From: DATARH01 sp963705325
Lineage (GTDB): Bacteria > Pseudomonadota > Alphaproteobacteria > ATCC43930 > CGMCC-115725
DNA length: 64,000 nucleotides
Direction: 5' to 3'
Assembly: GCA_963705325.1 (NCBI GenBank)
Contig: OY970069.1
Span: forward strand, 1,984,001 to 2,048,000
In this document: one piece after another, positions 25,434 to 36,840 of the stretch
How the letters are laid out: each line of letters begins with the position of its first letter
How positions within the stretch are numbered: position 1 is the first letter of the stretch
The notes under the pieces: generated by a model
Databases searched by the model: none
Told to the model about the DNA's origin: nothing
What the model saw: the letters and a program-made list of their open reading frames with translations, nothing else
Program-made: the position numbers and the translations under genes

Positions 25434-28400
25434 TCACGGGGTGTACTGGATGATGATCACGCCGTCGCCGCCGCCGCCGGCAGCGCCTCTGCCGCCGGTT
25501 CCGGCGCCTCCGGTTCCACCACCACCACCACCGTAACTCGCGCCAGCGCCGCCTGCGCCGGAGCTGCTGCCCGCGGCCGTTGATGTCGCCATACCACCAG
25601 TACCGCCACCGCCGCCGCCAACGCCGGAGCCGTTGAGCAGGCTGGTATCCGCGCTTCCCGCACCGCCAGCGCCGCTATTGCCCGTTCCCGCACCTGAATT
25701 GTTCGCAGCGGCGCCGGTACCACCGCCGCCCCCGCCATCGGAACCAGCGCCGCCATTCCCGCTCGCGGCGCCGCCCGTGCTGGTATTTCCTACACTACCA
25801 GAACCACCACCACCGCCGCCGCTTGTCGTTGCTGCAACGGCTGATGAGGTCGTCATTACGGTCGCGCTTCCGGCGTTCGCGCTGCCAGCCGTGCCAGCCG
25901 TGCCACCGCCTGTACCAGCCGCGCCGGCCGTACCGGTGGGGCCACCGCCGCCATTGCCGCCAGCACCTGTCGAACCGCCGCCACCACCGCCGCCGCCATC
26001 AAGTTTTCCGCCATTGCCTCCGTTATGCGCCGCATCACCGGAGCCGCCGCCGCCGCCGCCGCCGCCTTCATCCTGGCTACCACCCGATCCGTTTGCGCCA
26101 GCGCCGCCGTTGCCGCCGCCATTGGCGCCACCGCCACCGCCGCCGCCACCCATCAAACGGGTGCTGCCGCCGCCTTGGGCACCGATACCGCCTGTGCCGC
26201 CATTGCCACTCGGGCCACCTGCGCCGCCACCGCCGCCGCCACCGGAGTCCGAATTGTTTCCACCGCCACTGGCGGCGCCGGCGCCGCCATTGCCGCCGGA
26301 ATGCGTCGTTGTGCCTTGAATTCCCGTACTGCCGCCTGTTCCGGCCGTCGTGCCACTGGCGTTGGTGCCGGCCGGCGCCACGAGATAAGAGCCAAAGACT
26401 GTGTTGGCGGCGCTGCCGCCTCCACTTACAGTCAGCGAAAGGATTTGGCCCGGGATCAGCGCGAGATTGGTTGTTGCGGCATAGCCGCCGCCGCCGCCGC
26501 CGGAGCCGCCCGCGAGGCCGTTCGTTCCTTGCGAGCCATTGCCGCCGGGGCCGACGGCCTGGATCGTATTGCTGGAATTGTTCCAGTCGCCCGGCACGCG
26601 CCAGCTGGTCGTGCCTTTTAGGATTGTCGTGGTGACCTGAGCATTGGTCAACGTGCCGTTGAATAAATTCCACCAGTTCGATCCGTCGCAGAATTGCAGA
26701 CTTGGATCGGCAAATCTCATATTGCCCGCGGTCGAGCAAGTCGTCGTTGAGATATTGTAGGTCACGACAATAATGCCTTGCGCGCCTATTCCGGCTGTGA
26801 CGCAGCCACCGGCGCCGCCGCCGCCATAAAGGCCGCCATTGCCGCCAGCGCCAGCCATGACAGTTGTTGTCTGGCACATGCCGGAACCGCCGCCACCGCC
26901 GCCAGAACCGTAAGAACCCCATTCCGTGCCGTTGCTGCCATTGCCGCCATTGCCTGCATTATCGGAACCAAAAGTAGGATCGCCGCCGCCGCCACCACCA
27001 CCACCTGCTATACCGTTACCTCCATTTCCGCCTATGCCTTCGCCATTGTAACTGCCGCCAGATCCTCCCCCATATCCGGCTAAATTGTTACCCCCGTTGG
27101 GGAAACTGGTGGTTGTGGTCGAAGTTGGCGAACCCGCCGTGCCGCCGCCATTGCCGCCGCCACCGGCGCCCGTCCCTGCCCAATTATCGGCGGTGCAGGT
27201 TCCCCCGGCGCCGCCATTGCCATTAGGGCCCCCAGCGCCGCCGCCGCCGCAGCCGGAAGGGCCGCTGCCGCCGCCGCTAGTTCCGCCGGTACCGCCTGAA
27301 AAAGTGGTTGTATTTCCGACGCCCGAAGCAGCGGTGCCCCCCGCACCACCGGCGCCGCCAGAAGTCGCCGCAGATCCACCCTTGGCGCCGGCTTTAACAG
27401 CCGTGCCGGCAATCGATGCGCAGTTTGAGGTTGAATTGCAGAGATAGGTGTCGCCGCCGGTCGTTGATGCAGCGCCGCCGGCGCCTACATGCATGCCGAC
27501 GCTCGTACTGGCGGTAAGCGAGATATTGGTCGATTTGGAATAGCCGCCACCGCCGCCAGCTGAGGGCTGGATGCCGCTGCTGTCCCACGCCGCGTAGGCA
27601 CCCCCGCCGCCGCCAATGACTTCAACCGTGCCGGTTGTGGTCCAGTCGCTCGGCACGGTCCAGGTCGTGGCGGTGGTATTCGTAATAAATGCGACGTTAC
27701 TGCTGGCGGCCGTCCCCTTCATCGAACGCCAGTTGGTGCCGTTGCAGAATTCATACTCGCCGCGCGCGCTGGCGTATTGAACTCCGGCGGTGGTTGTACA
27801 TGTGGCGGGCGACGTGGATGAAATATAAGTGACGACAATGAGCCCGGCCCCGCCGGTTCCTGCCGTGCCGCCAGTGGCGCCGCTGCCGCCACCGCCGCCG
27901 CCGCCGCCATAAGTCGAACCGCCGCCGCCCGCGCCCGAAGTGGAGCAGCCGCCGCTGCCGCCGCCACCGCCGCCCGCGCCATGCGACGGCCACGCACTAT
28001 CCATGCCGCCCGCACCGCCGCCGCCGCACGTACCCGAATTGCCATACCCACTGCCGCCGCCGCCGCCGCCGCCGCTGCCACTGCCGGCAATGCCGCTGTG
28101 AGCTGTATCGGCGCCTCCGGTACCACCGCCGCCGCCGCTGCCGGCGCCGTTGCCGCCAGTGCCGGAGTTACCATCATGATCACCGCCGCTGCCGCCGCCG
28201 CCACCGCCGCCGCTCACGCCATTCCATGCGCCGCCGCCGCCGATGCCGCTGGTTGCAGCAGTATCGCCGCCGCCGCCGCCGCCGCCGGCATCATTGCTGC
28301 CTGTTGCGGTAGCGCCGGCTGCGCCGCCGCCGCTGCCGGCGCCCTTACCGCCGCCGGTTAACCCGCCTGCGCCACCGGAGGAACCAGTAGCATTGCTACC

Positions 28401-29345
28401 AGGAGCAGTGCTGCCGGCGCCGCCGCCGCCGCCCGATTCATTTGAACTGGCGCCAGCGCCGCCAGCGCCGCCAGCACCACCACCACCGCCGCCGCCAGCG
28501 TTGGTGCTAGTACCGCCTGCGCCGCCATTACCACCGCTGCCGGCGCCACCGCCACCGCCGCCGCCAGAACCAGAGGAACTGCTACCGCCAGCGCCGCCGG
28601 CAAAGTTTGCGTCGCCGCAACCGCCACCGCCGCCGCCGCCCTGAGTACCGCCACCGCTTCCGCCGCCACCACCGCCATTAGCGCCGCCACCGCCACCGCC
28701 GCCGCCATTGGTAGCGGTTGCGCCGCCAGGACCTCCTGCGCCGCTTGGCCCGGCCGCGCCGCCACCACCGCCGCCGCCACAGGAACCTCCTGCGCAACCG
28801 TTGCTGCCATTGCCGCCGGCAAAGGTTGTAGTGCCGGTCATGCCCGTGCTGCCGCCGGCGCCTCCATTGGTCGTTGTGGCGCTTGCGCCGAACTTTGCTA
28901 CCAGCGAAGTGGTGTTGAAGGTCGTATTTGTGCCGCCGCCGCCGCTGCCGACATGGACCGGTATGAGGGTGCCAGCGCTGCTGGAGAAATTAGCGATCTT
29001 GGCGTAACCGCCGCCGCCACCACCGCCGCCGCCTTTGCTCGATGCCCCCGCCGCGCCAGCGCCGCCTTCACCGATGCCTTCGATCGTGTTGGTGTTGGTC
29101 CAGTCGCTCGGTATTGTATAGGTCGTAGTGCCTGTCAAAATGAAAGCCTGCACCGAGGCGCCGCCAGTGGTGCTGCCATTATCCGCCGAGACCCAGGCGC
29201 CGTTGTAACACCACTCAACGATATTGGTGCTGGTGTTATAAGTGAGCTTGCCGCTGGTGCAGGCGAAGGTCGCTCTCGGGAAAAGTATTACCGGCAGGAC
29301 GATAAATAGAAATAAACCTGTAAGGATTGAAAAGCGGCGCGGCAT
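25434..29345 (-). CDS. Giant secreted glycine-rich three-module protein
   Basis: A 1303-residue protein with a signal peptide (FSILTGLFLFIVLPVILFP) ending at TFA before C29. Three modules start near C29, C516 and C870. Each has a small cap with two cysteines (for example EFCNGTNWRSM, QFCDGSNWWNL), then an aromatic strand ending xVPSDW or similar, then 250-380 residues dominated by GG/GA/GN repeats. Each closes with a hydrophobic strand such as GLIVVTYISS, GIIVVTYNIS or GVIIIQYTP. It resembles glycine-rich domains of phage and bacterial adhesins, which may form polyglycine-II helix bundles. Surface exposure or secretion is inferred. Long open frames on the opposite strand are compositional shadows. 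Confidence 0.82.
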   Translation of the reverse strand: MPRRFSILTGLFLFIVLPVILFPRATFACTSGKLTYNTSTNIVEWCYNGAWVSADNGSTTGGASVQAFILTGTTTYTIPSDWTNTNTIEGIGEGGAGAAGASSKGGGGGGGGGYAKIANFSSSAGTLIPVHVGSGGGGTNTTFNTTSLVAKFGASATTTNGGAGGSTGMTGTTTFAGGNGSNGCAGGSCGGGGGGGAAGPSGAGGPGGATATNGGGGGGGGANGGGGGGSGGGTQGGGGGGGCGDANFAGGAGGSSSSGSGGGGGGGAGSGGNGGAGGTSTNAGGGGGGGAGGAGGAGASSNESGGGGGAGSTAPGSNATGSSGGAGGLTGGGKGAGSGGGAAGATATGSNDAGGGGGGGDTAATSGIGGGGAWNGVSGGGGGGGSGGDHDGNSGTGGNGAGSGGGGGTGGADTAHSGIAGSGSGGGGGGGSGYGNSGTCGGGGAGGMDSAWPSHGAGGGGGGSGGCSTSGAGGGGSTYGGGGGGGGSGATGGTAGTGGAGLIVVTYISSTSPATCTTTAGVQYASARGEYEFCNGTNWRSMKGTAASSNVAFITNTTATTWTVPSDWTTTGTVEVIGGGGGAYAAWDSSGIQPSAGGGGGYSKSTNISLTASTSVGMHVGAGGAASTTGGDTYLCNSTSNCASIAGTAVKAGAKGGSAATSGGAGGAGGTAASGVGNTTTFSGGTGGTSGGGSGPSGCGGGGAGGPNGNGGAGGTCTADNWAGTGAGGGGNGGGTAGSPTSTTTTSFPNGGNNLAGYGGGSGGSYNGEGIGGNGGNGIAGGGGGGGGDPTFGSDNAGNGGNGSNGTEWGSYGSGGGGGGSGMCQTTTVMAGAGGNGGLYGGGGAGGCVTAGIGAQGIIVVTYNISTTTCSTAGNMRFADPSLQFCDGSNWWNLFNGTLTNAQVTTTILKGTTSWRVPGDWNNSSNTIQAVGPGGNGSQGTNGLAGGSGGGGGGYAATTNLALIPGQILSLTVSGGGSAANTVFGSYLVAPAGTNASGTTAGTGGSTGIQGTTTHSGGNGGAGAASGGGNNSDSGGGGGGGAGGPSGNGGTGGIGAQGGGSTRLMGGGGGGGGANGGGNGGAGANGSGGSQDEGGGGGGGGSGDAAHNGGNGGKLDGGGGGGGGSTGAGGNGGGGPTGTAGAAGTGGGTAGTAGSANAGSATVMTTSSAVAATTSGGGGGGSGSVGNTSTGGAASGNGGAGSDGGGGGGTGAAANNSGAGTGNSGAGGAGSADTSLLNGSGVGGGGGGTGGMATSTAAGSSSGAGGAGASYGGGGGGTGGAGTGGRGAAGGGGDGVIIIQYTP

Positions 29346-29413
29346 TCATCTCCGCAGTAGTTGTCCTGTCGTGGTTGAGCTGGAAATTGACCGGCGGTAC
29401 TTGAATGACAGGT

Positions 29414-29725
29414 TCATTGCCTCACGCTGCAGCATCGGCACAGCGAGACGGATGGGACGCTCGGGGCGTCGCAATTAAGTGCTGGCGCGGTGACGGCGGC
29501 GCCGCCGGTGTTGACTGCGGTGCAGGCGGCCCCTTTCTCAGCGCAGAGCCGGTCACAGGACGGCCGGTCAGGCGGCGTCACGGGAATGGAGAAGCACGAC
29601 AGCCCGCCGGACGGTGCCAGCCGTTTGTTCAAGGCCTGGTCGGCCGCACGGCTCGGCACCGCAGCAGACAGAGCAAGAGCGAAAGCACCCGCGACGGCGC
29701 ACAGAAATCGCGCACGATTCAGCAT
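29414..29725 (-). CDS. Small secreted cysteine-rich protein
   Basis: A 103-residue protein. The signal peptide is MLNRARFLCAVAGAFALALS with cleavage near SRA-A. The mature chain has eight cysteines (SCFSIPVTPPDRPSCDRLC and, at the end, LCRCCSVRQ), suggesting disulfides in the periplasm or outside. The start is ATG 29725. It lies 68 bp upstream of the giant glycine-rich gene on the same strand, so the two may be expressed together. No family recognised. Confidence 0.65.
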   Translation of the reverse strand: MLNRARFLCAVAGAFALALSAAVPSRAADQALNKRLAPSGGLSCFSIPVTPPDRPSCDRLCAEKGAACTAVNTGGAAVTAPALNCDAPSVPSVSLCRCCSVRQ

Positions 29726-30234
29726 CAAACTCTCGGCGTAAAATTCGATGAAGCCGCCAGAGGAACCGCCCTCTGGTGGCGCGGGAGTCTGTAAATCGCT
29801 GTTAGACGACTGCGACGGCCTTTAGCCGCGAGGCTTGGACATACGCCGCCGCCTCTCGGCCCTACCTAGTGGGTCGAAAGGCAGCGTTCGTGACGGCACG
29901 CTCTAGCCGATAACAGACGAGGTTACAACACCCCGGAAGAAGTATTTTATGCTTCTGTGTCAAATATGCCAAAAGTATCGAAAATGTCAAATGATCATCA
30001 TTATGCTGGGAAGCGCAACGTCCGCAATGTAAGTTGCGCGGTTCTATTTTAGGTTCATCATTAGTTCTTTATATGTCGAATCTTACGTTCAGAGGACGAA
30101 CTGCGTATCCCACCAATTTTGGGTTGCGCTCGGCCCGACCGGGGCGACGACCGGATCGTCAAGGCGCGCCCGCAATGCCGCTGGAACGTTCGCTCCGCTC
30201 GGCGCGGCCGCTGCCCACCTCGCAGGTCGTCTTT
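29726..30234. other. 509-bp AT-richer intergenic region
   Basis: It holds an imperfect hairpin (GCCGCCAGAGG with CCTCTGGTGGC, 29753-29780) just upstream of the cysteine-rich gene, and an AT-rich stretch at about 29930-30080. No gene is supported; a 96-codon plus-strand frame at 30034 looks spurious. Confidence 0.4.
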
Positions 30235-30993
30235 CTAGGAAAGGACCTTACTCGCTTCCTGTTGGAGCGCAGCCATGGCGCGGATGTAGGGGATGGGACC
30301 ATAGCTGATGCGTGCGACACCTAGCTCCGACAGGCGATCGTTTGCCGGCACGCCGTCCATGACCATCACGTTGACGGGCAGTGCTACGCCATCGCAGATC
30401 CGACCAATCAGGGCATCGTCCCGCAGGCCGGGAATGAAGAAGCCGGAGGCGCCCGCGGCTGCGTAGGCCTTGGCCCTCTCCAGCGCTTCGCCGAGCGATT
30501 GCGTCGCGTCGCGGCCCTGGCCCAGAAACAGGTCCGTCCGCGCATTGAGGAAAAGAGCGACCCCCTTCCGCTCCGCCGCCTCGCGGATGACGGCGACCTG
30601 GCGCGCCTGCCGGTCGATGTCATAGAGTCCTGAGCCTCTGACGACCCGGTCCTCAAAGTTGATGCCGATCACGCCCATAGCGAGCAGCCGCGAAACGTTT
30701 TCGGCCAGCACACTATCGTCGTCGCTGTATCCGCCTTCGATGTCCACGGTCACGGGCGCATCGATCGTACTCGCGATCCGCGCGATGATCTGCTCGGCGA
30801 GCACGATCGGGATGGCTTCGCCGTCTCTATAGCCCTGCGCCTCGGCGATCGCCCAACTGCTGGTGGCGATTGCCTTTGCTCCCGCGTCCAGGATCGACTT
30901 CGCGGTGCCAGCATCCCACGCGTTGTACAGCAGCAGCGGTGTCCCTTTGATGTGGAACTCAGCAAATCGCGCGGCTTTATCGGCCTGGTTCAT
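30235..30993 (-). CDS. Isocitrate lyase / PEP-mutase superfamily protein
   Basis: A 252-residue TIM-barrel enzyme of the phosphoenolpyruvate-mutase/isocitrate-lyase superfamily. Motifs: PLLLYNAWDAGTAKSILDAG, APVTVDIEGGYSDDD (Mg-binding acidic cluster), GVIGINFEDRVV, and FLNARTDLFL. Typical members cleave or rearrange carboxylic acids such as oxaloacetate, methylisocitrate or phosphonopyruvate; the substrate cannot be told here. It is soluble and cytoplasmic. The AraC regulator gene lies 74 bp upstream on the same strand and may control it. Confidence 0.85.
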   Translation of the reverse strand: MNQADKAARFAEFHIKGTPLLLYNAWDAGTAKSILDAGAKAIATSSWAIAEAQGYRDGEAIPIVLAEQIIARIASTIDAPVTVDIEGGYSDDDSVLAENVSRLLAMGVIGINFEDRVVRGSGLYDIDRQARQVAVIREAAERKGVALFLNARTDLFLGQGRDATQSLGEALERAKAYAAAGASGFFIPGLRDDALIGRICDGVALPVNVMVMDGVPANDRLSELGVARISYGPIPYIRAMAALQQEASKVLS

Positions 30994-31067
30994 TTCGTCC
31001 TCCGCTAGAGCGCCGTTTGGTCGCGGCGGAGAAAACCCGAAAACAACAAGCGGTGCTGTCAGGATCT

Positions 31068-31925
31068 TTAGCGACTTGCTGCTGTCGGTGAACTTGAACG
31101 AACGCGAGTGGAGCGCTGAAAGGCCGACGGCGCCTGCCCGTAGGTTCGCTTGAAGGTGGCGGCAAAGTGGCTGTGGCTCGAAAAACCGAGATCGAGCGCC
31201 AGGTCGGTCAAGTCGACATCGTCGCCAAGCAGCTCAAGCGCTCGGGCCAGCCGGAGTTGAAGCTGGTAGCGATAAAGCGGCAAACCCTCAACCTGCTGGA
31301 AAAGCTGGGTGAGATAAACCGGTGAGACGCCGACGTCAGCGGCGATCGCCGCCAAGGTCCAGCGGCGCCCTAAATCGGACGCGAGCACGAGTTTCGCGCG
31401 GTCCACCAGTTTCTGCCGCCCGACACTGCCTGACGGGGCTCGCGAGATACTTTCGCCTAAAGCTCGACGCAACAGCGCAAGCGTCAGGGCCTCGGCTTCG
31501 AGGGCCTCGATCGCCCCGTGAGCCAGACGCTGACGCAGCCGCGCCGTGAGCGCCTGGACGCCTGCATCGATGCGCAAATGCAGCCGATTAAACGCCGCGC
31601 GGCTCCTGGCTTGAAGATAATTGGCCGGCGCCAGCTCAAGCAGTGTCGCGGCGCTGACGCCGATCGACAAGCTTGAATCGCCGCCTGCGATGGGATGGCT
31701 GACCCGGTAGGGTTCGCCTTCATTGATAAAGACGATTTGGTTGGCCTCAGCGACGGCCTCCGCACGACCGACGTGATGCACGTAGACCCCGCGATAGGGG
31801 AAGACCAGATGCGTCGCTGCGACGAACTCCTCAGCGCTCTTGTGCCTGCACATGCCTTGGCACACGACATCCCAGACCGTCATCGTATCGGTCGTCAGGA
31901 GGGGCCGAGCGTTAAACTCCGGCAT
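31068..31925 (-). CDS. AraC-family transcriptional regulator
   Basis: A 285-residue regulator. The N-terminal ~170 residues form a cupin-like sensing domain (VYVHHVGRAEAVAEANQIVF, GEPYRVSHP). The C-terminal ~100 residues are the double HTH of AraC (RWTLAAIAADVGVSPVYLTQ and LDLGFSSHSHFAATFKRTYG). It is upstream of, and co-directional with, the PEP-mutase-like gene. The ligand is unknown. The C-terminal tail after QAPSAFQRS is a short Ser/Arg extension. Confidence 0.85.
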   Translation of the reverse strand: MPEFNARPLLTTDTMTVWDVVCQGMCRHKSAEEFVAATHLVFPYRGVYVHHVGRAEAVAEANQIVFINEGEPYRVSHPIAGGDSSLSIGVSAATLLELAPANYLQARSRAAFNRLHLRIDAGVQALTARLRQRLAHGAIEALEAEALTLALLRRALGESISRAPSGSVGRQKLVDRAKLVLASDLGRRWTLAAIAADVGVSPVYLTQLFQQVEGLPLYRYQLQLRLARALELLGDDVDLTDLALDLGFSSHSHFAATFKRTYGQAPSAFQRSTRVRSSSPTAASR

Positions 31926-32374
31926 GCCGAGCCATCGCCTTCATCAAGGTGATCTCGCGACATCTGGGCATTCTTTTGCGGAGAACAATCAGCCGCCCCG
32001 TACTGAGGTGTGGGCAATTCGCCGCCATCGGCCAGCTTGCGGTCGTTTTCACATACGACCGTAACCAACCCACGGTTTTTCCACTGGCATCGGGAGCCTC
32101 TCCGTGGGCAGGTTCTTTGCGGCAGCACGTGACGCATGAACTTGTTCAGGGAGCCTCACCGATATTTTGTTCTGCGCTCTGGGCAGGGTGTGGCCGGGAG
32201 GCTTGCGAGTCCCGGGCAACGCGATCAGTTCAATCCGGACCGTTACCGTCCGTTGCATGAGACCCATCTGAAAGTATTCGAATTGATGCGGCCACAGGGA
32301 ATGGTTATCTGAGTAACGATTTATAAATTTTATGTCTTCTTTGACTCGATTTCTGGTGGGCGCGAGAAAAGGTC
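31926..32374. other. 449-bp gap between divergent genes
   Basis: Open frames on both strands overlap each other and lack motifs or ribosome sites, so none is called. The region should hold the promoters of the AraC gene and of the small gene at 32375. Confidence 0.4.
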
Positions 32375-32668
32375 ATGATCGACGACAAGGTCACTTCGCG
32401 TTTCGAATGTATTGCGGCCGAATTGCGAAGGCTTGGCCTCACGCTGCGCCGCCTGCCCGGCGAGTATATTGTAAACTTCCGCAACGGTAGTGACCGAACA
32501 GCGCGTATGGTCGAGACACTTGATGAGGCGCTCGAAGTCGGCCGCCAAATGGCCGCCGAGACAACCACGAGCTCCCCGGCACACGGGCGCTGGCGACGGA
32601 GGCGAAAGTTGAAAGCTTCGCCTCGTTTTCGGGGCGGCTACGCCCGCCGCCGGTCAAAGCCGGTCTAG
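32375..32668 (+). CDS. Small hypothetical protein
   Basis: A 97-residue basic protein. The N-terminal ~65 residues look like a folded alpha/beta unit (ECIAAELRRLGLTLRRLPGE, YIVNFRNGSDRTARMVETLD). The C-terminal ~30 residues are Arg/Lys-rich (GRWRRRRKLKASPRFRGGYA). A GAGAAAAGG sequence precedes the ATG. Small proteins of this type are common and unassigned in rhizobia. No operon partner. Confidence 0.55.
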   Translation: MIDDKVTSRFECIAAELRRLGLTLRRLPGEYIVNFRNGSDRTARMVETLDEALEVGRQMAAETTTSSPAHGRWRRRRKLKASPRFRGGYARRRSKPV

Positions 32669-32697
32669 ATGTGGAAGCCGTAGAATCAGCGGAACGT

Positions 32698-33186
32698 CTA
32701 TAGCTGATGTTCGCGTGTCGCCTTGATCAGCAAGGCAATGACCAGCACGGGACAGATCACATCCATGTAGAATGGCACACCCGCGTTTCCCGGCGCAAAG
32801 TTGCCGGCGATCATCATTTGCCGGACGTGTCCTACGGCGTCGCCGAGGAGAAAAATCGAGGCGGTGCAAACAGCCGCCGCCGCCTTGAACCCCAGGTCTT
32901 TCCAGAAGGAGATGCAAGCCGTCACCCCGATCGCTAAATCGGCCATGCCGACTTCGAACTGGAATGGGCTGGCCTGCCATCCGATATGGGCAGCCGCGGT
33001 CGCCGGGAAGAACACATGAGCCACACCAGCCCACAGACCGGTGACGCCAATCGGTAGAAGCAGTATCCAGGACAGATACCGCTCGGCTGTGTTCCCGCGG
33101 TGCCGTGCCGTCGCGAAGATGAGGGCGACCACGAATAGCACCGCGGGAAGATTGCGGAGCAGATAGCCTATTGTTTCAGCGATCAC
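32698..33186 (-). CDS. DUF6790-like four-helix membrane protein
   Basis: A 162-residue inner-membrane protein with about five hydrophobic helices. Landmarks are LLPIGVTGLWAGVAHVFFPA, QFEVGMADLAIGV and LLGDAVGHVRQM, which I associate with the DUF6790 family. Function unknown. It is divergent from the VOC gene, with a 45-bp shared promoter region. Confidence 0.75.
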   Translation of the reverse strand: MIAETIGYLLRNLPAVLFVVALIFATARHRGNTAERYLSWILLLPIGVTGLWAGVAHVFFPATAAAHIGWQASPFQFEVGMADLAIGVTACISFWKDLGFKAAAAVCTASIFLLGDAVGHVRQMMIAGNFAPGNAGVPFYMDVICPVLVIALLIKATREHQL

Positions 33187-33231
33187 GCGGTTCCCTCCTA
33201 AGAGTGGGCTCAGACCACGGAGAATAGGCTG

Positions 33232-33684
33232 ATGATCAAGGCGACCCTCGACCAGATAAATCTCGTCTGCGGCGACCTCGACGCGTCAGTCGCTTTCTAC
33301 CGCCGATTCGGCGTGGAGATTCCGGACGCTCGGATATGGCGCACGCCCACGGGTATTCATCATGTGAGCGCTGCCGAGGAATCAGCCGATCCGGCTATCG
33401 CCTTCGATCTCGACTCCACCGCATTCGCTCCATACTGGAACAGCGGCTGGAAGGGTCGAGCCGACCTGAGAGGCCGCGTCGTCGTCGGGTTCAGGGTCCC
33501 GACCCGAACGAATGTCGACGAGCTCTACCGCGATATGACGAGTGCCGGGTATCGGGGCTTGCAGGAACCCTGGGACGCTTTCTGGGGCTCACGGTACGCC
33601 ATCCTAGAAGACCCGGACGGAATCGCCGTGGGCCTCATGAGCCCTGTGTCGCCAGACAAGAAGGCGCCGCCACCGGATGTGTAA
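33232..33684 (+). CDS. VOC-family (glyoxalase/dioxygenase fold) protein
   Basis: A 150-residue protein with paired beta-alpha-beta-beta-beta units: LDQINLVCGDLDASVAFYRR at the start and SRYAILEDPDGIAVGLMSPV at the end. These match the vicinal-oxygen-chelate fold. Metal-ligand candidates are H in GIHHVS and D/E in EDPDG. Members include glyoxalases, dioxygenases and antibiotic-binding proteins; the substrate is not predictable. It is divergent from the DUF6790-like gene. Confidence 0.78.
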   Translation: MIKATLDQINLVCGDLDASVAFYRRFGVEIPDARIWRTPTGIHHVSAAEESADPAIAFDLDSTAFAPYWNSGWKGRADLRGRVVVGFRVPTRTNVDELYRDMTSAGYRGLQEPWDAFWGSRYAILEDPDGIAVGLMSPVSPDKKAPPPDV

Positions 33685-34024
33685 TTATGCCGCCTGCCGC
33701 TGTCGCGTGGTTATCGCCGTGGGCCTTGGGCTCGCTCAAAGAGGCCAAAATGGCCTCGCCCTCTGGCAACGCCGGCGCCTGCGTCGAAGGCACAAAGTCG
33801 GCGTCCCTAGGGAAGATTGAAACCAGCTGCTATGGAAGAGCAGCAGGGCACGAGAATACCAGGATTTGACAGCGGGTGCATACGGTCTACCATATAGCGT
33901 AAAGGTGGTTTTCCCAGTGATTCGGTCTCTGAGCGCAGGAGAGGGTGGATCGGATTAGCCCGTCTTTTAGCACGTAAATTCTGCCCATCAAAAAATGGTC
34001 TGAATTATCCTTAGTTATCAATAT
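33685..34024. other. 340-bp gap upstream of the tRNA
   Basis: No gene is supported. The region directly upstream of 34025 should carry the tRNA promoter. Confidence 0.4.
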
Positions 34025-35706
<1,682 letters not shown>

Positions 35707-35707
<1 letters not shown>

Positions 35708-36840
35708 TAGCGGCTGTCCTTGCGTCGAGATTGGCGACGCAGTTCTATGATTTCGCGCTGGTAGCGTCGAGACGCCTCGAGCGATTGGGCCTGGATGTAA
35801 TGGCGCTCGCCGCTCTGGAGTGTGCTGTGGCCGAGAATACTGCGAACGATATGGACGTGTTCAGGGTCCTCGATAGCAATCGACGTCGCAGCGCAGTCAC
35901 GAAAGAGGTGGGGGTTGATGCCATGCCCAAAGCGGAACTGGGTACGTGCGCGGATCCGAAAGTAGATCCCTATCTCGGTCATGGCAGTTCCATGCTCGGA
36001 GATCCAGAGCGCGTTATTCGGTTGTCGGAGTGGGTGATCGGCCCTTTTCCATCGCCCATTGCGGGCCAATAGCAAAGCCCGATGTTCTGAAAGATAGTTC
36101 CGAAAATAGGGGGTAAGAGCGGCTGGCAAGGGAGCATCGATAGGCTCGCCGGTCTTGGTCTCGCAACCGTCGAACCTGATCCAGTAAGCGTCTCCCTCGG
36201 CGACGAGGTTATGGCCTAGTTCGATCCGGGCGAAGTTGCGGCGTCGGAGCGGTCGCGCAGCTAGAAGCGCGACCATCAGCCCGTCACGATGCTGCAAGGC
36301 TCGCTGTAGCGGGTTGCCGCTATCTGGATTATCGGTACCGGTCATCAGTTCGATCCCGAAGCCATACAAGGTCTCGGCCGGCGTGATACGCGGCCTCTTA
36401 TTGCGGACTGAGACCGCAGCGTGACGCACTCGGTTCTCGATGCCGCGGAGCCAGGCCCAGTCCCGCTCTGGTGCCATGACCCGGATCGCTTGGTAGAGCT
36501 CCTGGACACGTGCGAGCACCGTGTATGGAGAATTGATAACCCGAAGTTCCTGGACATAGTCGCGCACCCGATCTGGAGAGGTTCGTGCCGCGGGGACCGC
36601 GTCGGGGTCGAGCAATCCGCGCATATCAAGCCAGGTGACCCACCGGCCGTAGCCGCTAGCGATCTTCCGCCGACTGTGAGGGGCCCAATCGGCGCCGGCG
36701 CCACCCGGCTCCAGGATGTCGCCTTTTTCCATCGCGGCTTCCCACGCCCGACGATCCGAAGCGGGCCACTCTTCGACTGGCCGGCAACGGCGGGCTGGAT
36801 CATCCTTCTTTGGATCGATTGGCATACCGGAGCCTCTCAC
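35707..36840 (-). CDS. Tyrosine recombinase (second of the trio)
   Basis: A 377-residue phage-integrase-family protein. The catalytic set is recognisable: R in RPLRRRNFARIELG, H-x-x-R in HLFRDCAATSIA, H in ILGHSTLQSGERH, and a terminal Y in RHYIQAQS. It starts at GTG 36840 inside the stop of the upstream integrase (GTGA), or at ATG 36825. It ends in the start of the serine recombinase (TAATG). Such coupling implies the three enzymes are made in fixed proportion and may act together. Confidence 0.85.

Noticed and set aside
25633..29309. Long Pro-rich and Ala-rich open frames on the plus strand and in other minus frames across the glycine-rich gene
   Set aside because: They are shadows of GGC/GCC-rich codons; they lack ribosome sites and have translated-repeat composition. 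The minus-strand frame with signal peptide and modular caps is the real one.
25434..29345. Possible CRISPR array or satellite
   Set aside because: The repetition is codon-level (Gly codons) with no fixed repeat length or unique spacers.
30034..30324. 96-codon plus-strand frame
   Set aside because: Overlaps the 3' end of the PEP-mutase-like gene and has Arg-rich shadow composition.
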